Origin: Clostridium sp.
GTDB lineage: Bacteria > Bacillota > Clostridia > Clostridiales > Clostridiaceae
DNA: 6,733 nucleotides
Direction of reading: 5' to 3'
NCBI GenBank assembly: GCA_012511315.1
Contig: JAAZGI010000431.1
Coordinates: 1-6,733, forward strand
Position numbers and translations under genes: made by a program. Below, piece after piece: positions 5,762-6,733 of this stretch. How positions within the stretch are numbered: position 1 is the first letter of the stretch; every line of letters begins with the position of its first letter. The notes beneath the pieces were generated by a model. That model was not told where the DNA came from and searched no databases. It saw only the letters and a list, made by a program, of their open reading frames with translations.

Positions 5762-6625
5762 TTAGCCTTCCGCGTCCTCTAACAGTTCAGCTATCACCAA
5801 GCTTATGAACTCGCCTGGCTCACTGTCTAAAATTCGATCTGCTGCAGCCTGGACCTCCTTAGGTGAACTTTTGAGCGTATAGGCGATATCTGCTTCCTCT
5901 AACATTTCTAAGTCGTTAAAGTAGTCTCCAGCCACTGCTACCATAGCATCCGTATGTTCTTGAACAAAGCGAATCATCTCTCCCTTAGAAACCCCTTCAG
6001 GTGTTAATTCCAAGTAAAGACTTTGTGATTTGACCACCCTTAGGTCCGGCAAATGCTCTTTCACATGGTTCCAGGCAATTTCTCTTCCTTCATCACAATT
6101 GTCATCCTGCATTCCAAATAAAACCTTACTACATTCCATTCCCTCCAACTCTTTTAGCTGCGCTCGTTGGTAGGGATGATGATTGGCGACTCGTGGATCG
6201 TTCTCATCATTATCTGTGACAAGAAAAATATTGTCCTTGGTGTAAATTTGAACCATAACATCAGGATAAAAATCTTTCATCACTTCCACCAACTTGCTCA
6301 ATCCTTGCGTTGACATTGTATGTTCGCGGATCACTTTATCTTGGTTCCGATGATATAGTAGAGCACCATTACCAAAAATCGCTGGGAAATTAGAAGGCAC
6401 TGAGTGCATAAAATACTCAGCATTGGTTCTTCCACGACCGGTTGCTAAGGTGAAATAGTTCCCTTGCTCCATAAAAGCTTCGATGGCCTGACGGGCTTTT
6501 CTTGATATTTTCATATCATGGTTCACCAAGGTTCCATCAATATCAGCAAATAAAATCAAGGGCTTCTTTGATCCTGCTCCCTTGCCATTTTCTAAAAATT
6601 TATTTAAAACCTTTTGTTTAGACAA
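5762..6625 (-). CDS. Cof-type HAD-IIB family hydrolase (287 aa)
   Basis: This is a cytosolic haloacid-dehalogenase-superfamily phosphatase of the Cof/IIB class, which typically removes phosphate from sugar phosphates, nucleotides or flavin-type substrates. The four HAD motifs are present. Motif I is FADIDGTLV with nucleophile D28 and acid/base D30, motif II is T62 in ATGRGRT, motif III is K214 in GVSKGEM, and motif IV is GDYFNDLEML (233-242) with D234 and D238. The IIB cap domain lies between motifs II and III. The start is TTG at 6625, 7 nt after GGAGG (6633-6637). From this start the protein has about 23 residues before the first beta strand, where most relatives have only a few; the segment is Lys/Gly-rich (LENGKGAGSKK). 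Substrate cannot be predicted from sequence alone. It lies 115 nt upstream of the DUF362 gene on the same strand. Confidence 0.93.
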   Translation of the reverse strand: MSKQKVLNKFLENGKGAGSKKPLILFADIDGTLVNHDMKISRKARQAIEAFMEQGNYFTLATGRGRTNAEYFMHSVPSNFPAIFGNGALLYHRNQDKVIREHTMSTQGLSKLVEVMKDFYPDVMVQIYTKDNIFLVTDNDENDPRVANHHPYQRAQLKELEGMECSKVLFGMQDDNCDEGREIAWNHVKEHLPDLRVVKSQSLYLELTPEGVSKGEMIRFVQEHTDAMVAVAGDYFNDLEMLEEADIAYTLKSSPKEVQAAADRILDSEPGEFISLVIAELLEDAEG

Positions 6626-6632
6626 TTCTTTT

Positions 6633-6637
6633 CCTCC
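6633..6637 (-). promoter_or_regulatory. Ribosome binding site fixing the TTG start of the HAD hydrolase
   Basis: GGAGG on the minus strand lies 7 nt before TTG at 6625-6623. There is no in-frame ATG between it and motif I, and the spacing is ideal, so TTG is taken as the initiator. Confidence 0.8.
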
Positions 6638-6693
6638 AAATTCATCTTTGAGTTCATCTTTAAAGTACTTTTTAACTAAAATCCTCTTCTCCT

Positions 6694-6702
6694 AGTATAT
6701 CA
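6694..6702 (-). promoter_or_regulatory. Candidate promoter of the HAD hydrolase gene (extended -10)
   Basis: The minus strand reads TGATATACT, a TGn extension followed by TATACT (five of six consensus bases). The 17-nt-upstream hexamer is ATGACT, a poor -35, so the extended -10 would carry recognition. Transcription would begin near 6687, about 62 nt before the TTG start. Confidence 0.5.
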
Positions 6703-6716
6703 GCTCTCGCTTTTCC

Positions 6717-6727
6717 AGTCATTGACT
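6717..6727. repeat. Palindrome AGTCA-T-TGACT at the -35 region of the HAD gene
   Basis: Five-base arms surround a single central T. The element covers the -35 position of the extended -10 promoter at 6694-6702, where a repressor or activator would be expected to bind. Only six bases follow it in the window, so the wider context is not visible. Confidence 0.35.
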
Positions 6728-6733
6728 ACGCTC

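Noticed and set aside
6641..6661. Direct repeat TTCATCTTT twice at 12-nt period upstream of the HAD gene
   Set aside because: Only two short AT-rich copies directly upstream of the ribosome binding site; most likely chance, with no repeat array.
1..6733. Search for a defence, toxin-antitoxin, mobile-element or CRISPR system
   Set aside because: No paired small genes, transposase or integrase motifs, terminal repeats or spaced repeats are visible; the genes are housekeeping types plus one unknown.

Overview
The window looks like ordinary chromosome from a low-GC Bacillota. The signs are strong AGGAGG-type ribosome binding sites 6-8 nt before starts, frequent TTG/GTG starts, sigma-A-like AT-rich promoters, ATP-type PEP carboxykinase, a Cof-type HAD phosphatase and a DUF362/ferredoxin protein of the kind common in anaerobic or fermentative Firmicutes. 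I cannot place the genus. I see no tRNA, rRNA, CRISPR array, insertion sequence, phage gene or plasmid function.

Layout, left to right. (1) Positions 1-637, minus strand: the N-terminal two-thirds of an NAD(P)-dependent D-2-hydroxyacid dehydrogenase, cut by the window edge. (2) Positions 638-979: a divergent intergenic region with a likely promoter for the dehydrogenase and small inverted repeats. (3) Positions 980-2041, plus strand: an unrecognised membrane protein of 353 aa with a soluble N-terminal domain, a His/Asp/Glu-rich linker and four predicted C-terminal membrane segments, closed by a clear terminator. (4) Positions 2253-3806, plus strand: pckA, ATP-dependent PEP carboxykinase, starting at TTG, with a cluster of inverted repeats in its upstream region. 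(5) Positions 3904-3946: a long hairpin between convergent genes. (6) Three minus-strand genes, read right to left: a Cof-type HAD hydrolase (6625-5762, TTG start), a DUF362 protein with a 2[4Fe-4S] ferredoxin domain (5646-4621) and a small zincin-like metallopeptidase (4436-4044, GTG start). They are separated by 115 and 184 nt, and the first two have their own promoter candidates, so they are probably not one tight operon.

The genes do not form an obvious pathway. PEP carboxykinase links the C4-acid and PEP pools, a 2-hydroxyacid dehydrogenase would recycle reducing power on 2-oxo acids, and the ferredoxin-domain protein suggests electron transfer, which together suit a fermentative metabolism. 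That link is inference. I found no convincing new multi-gene system. The items most worth a second look are the uncharacterised His/Asp-rich membrane protein, the inverted repeats upstream of pckA, and the small palindromes at the minus-strand promoters.
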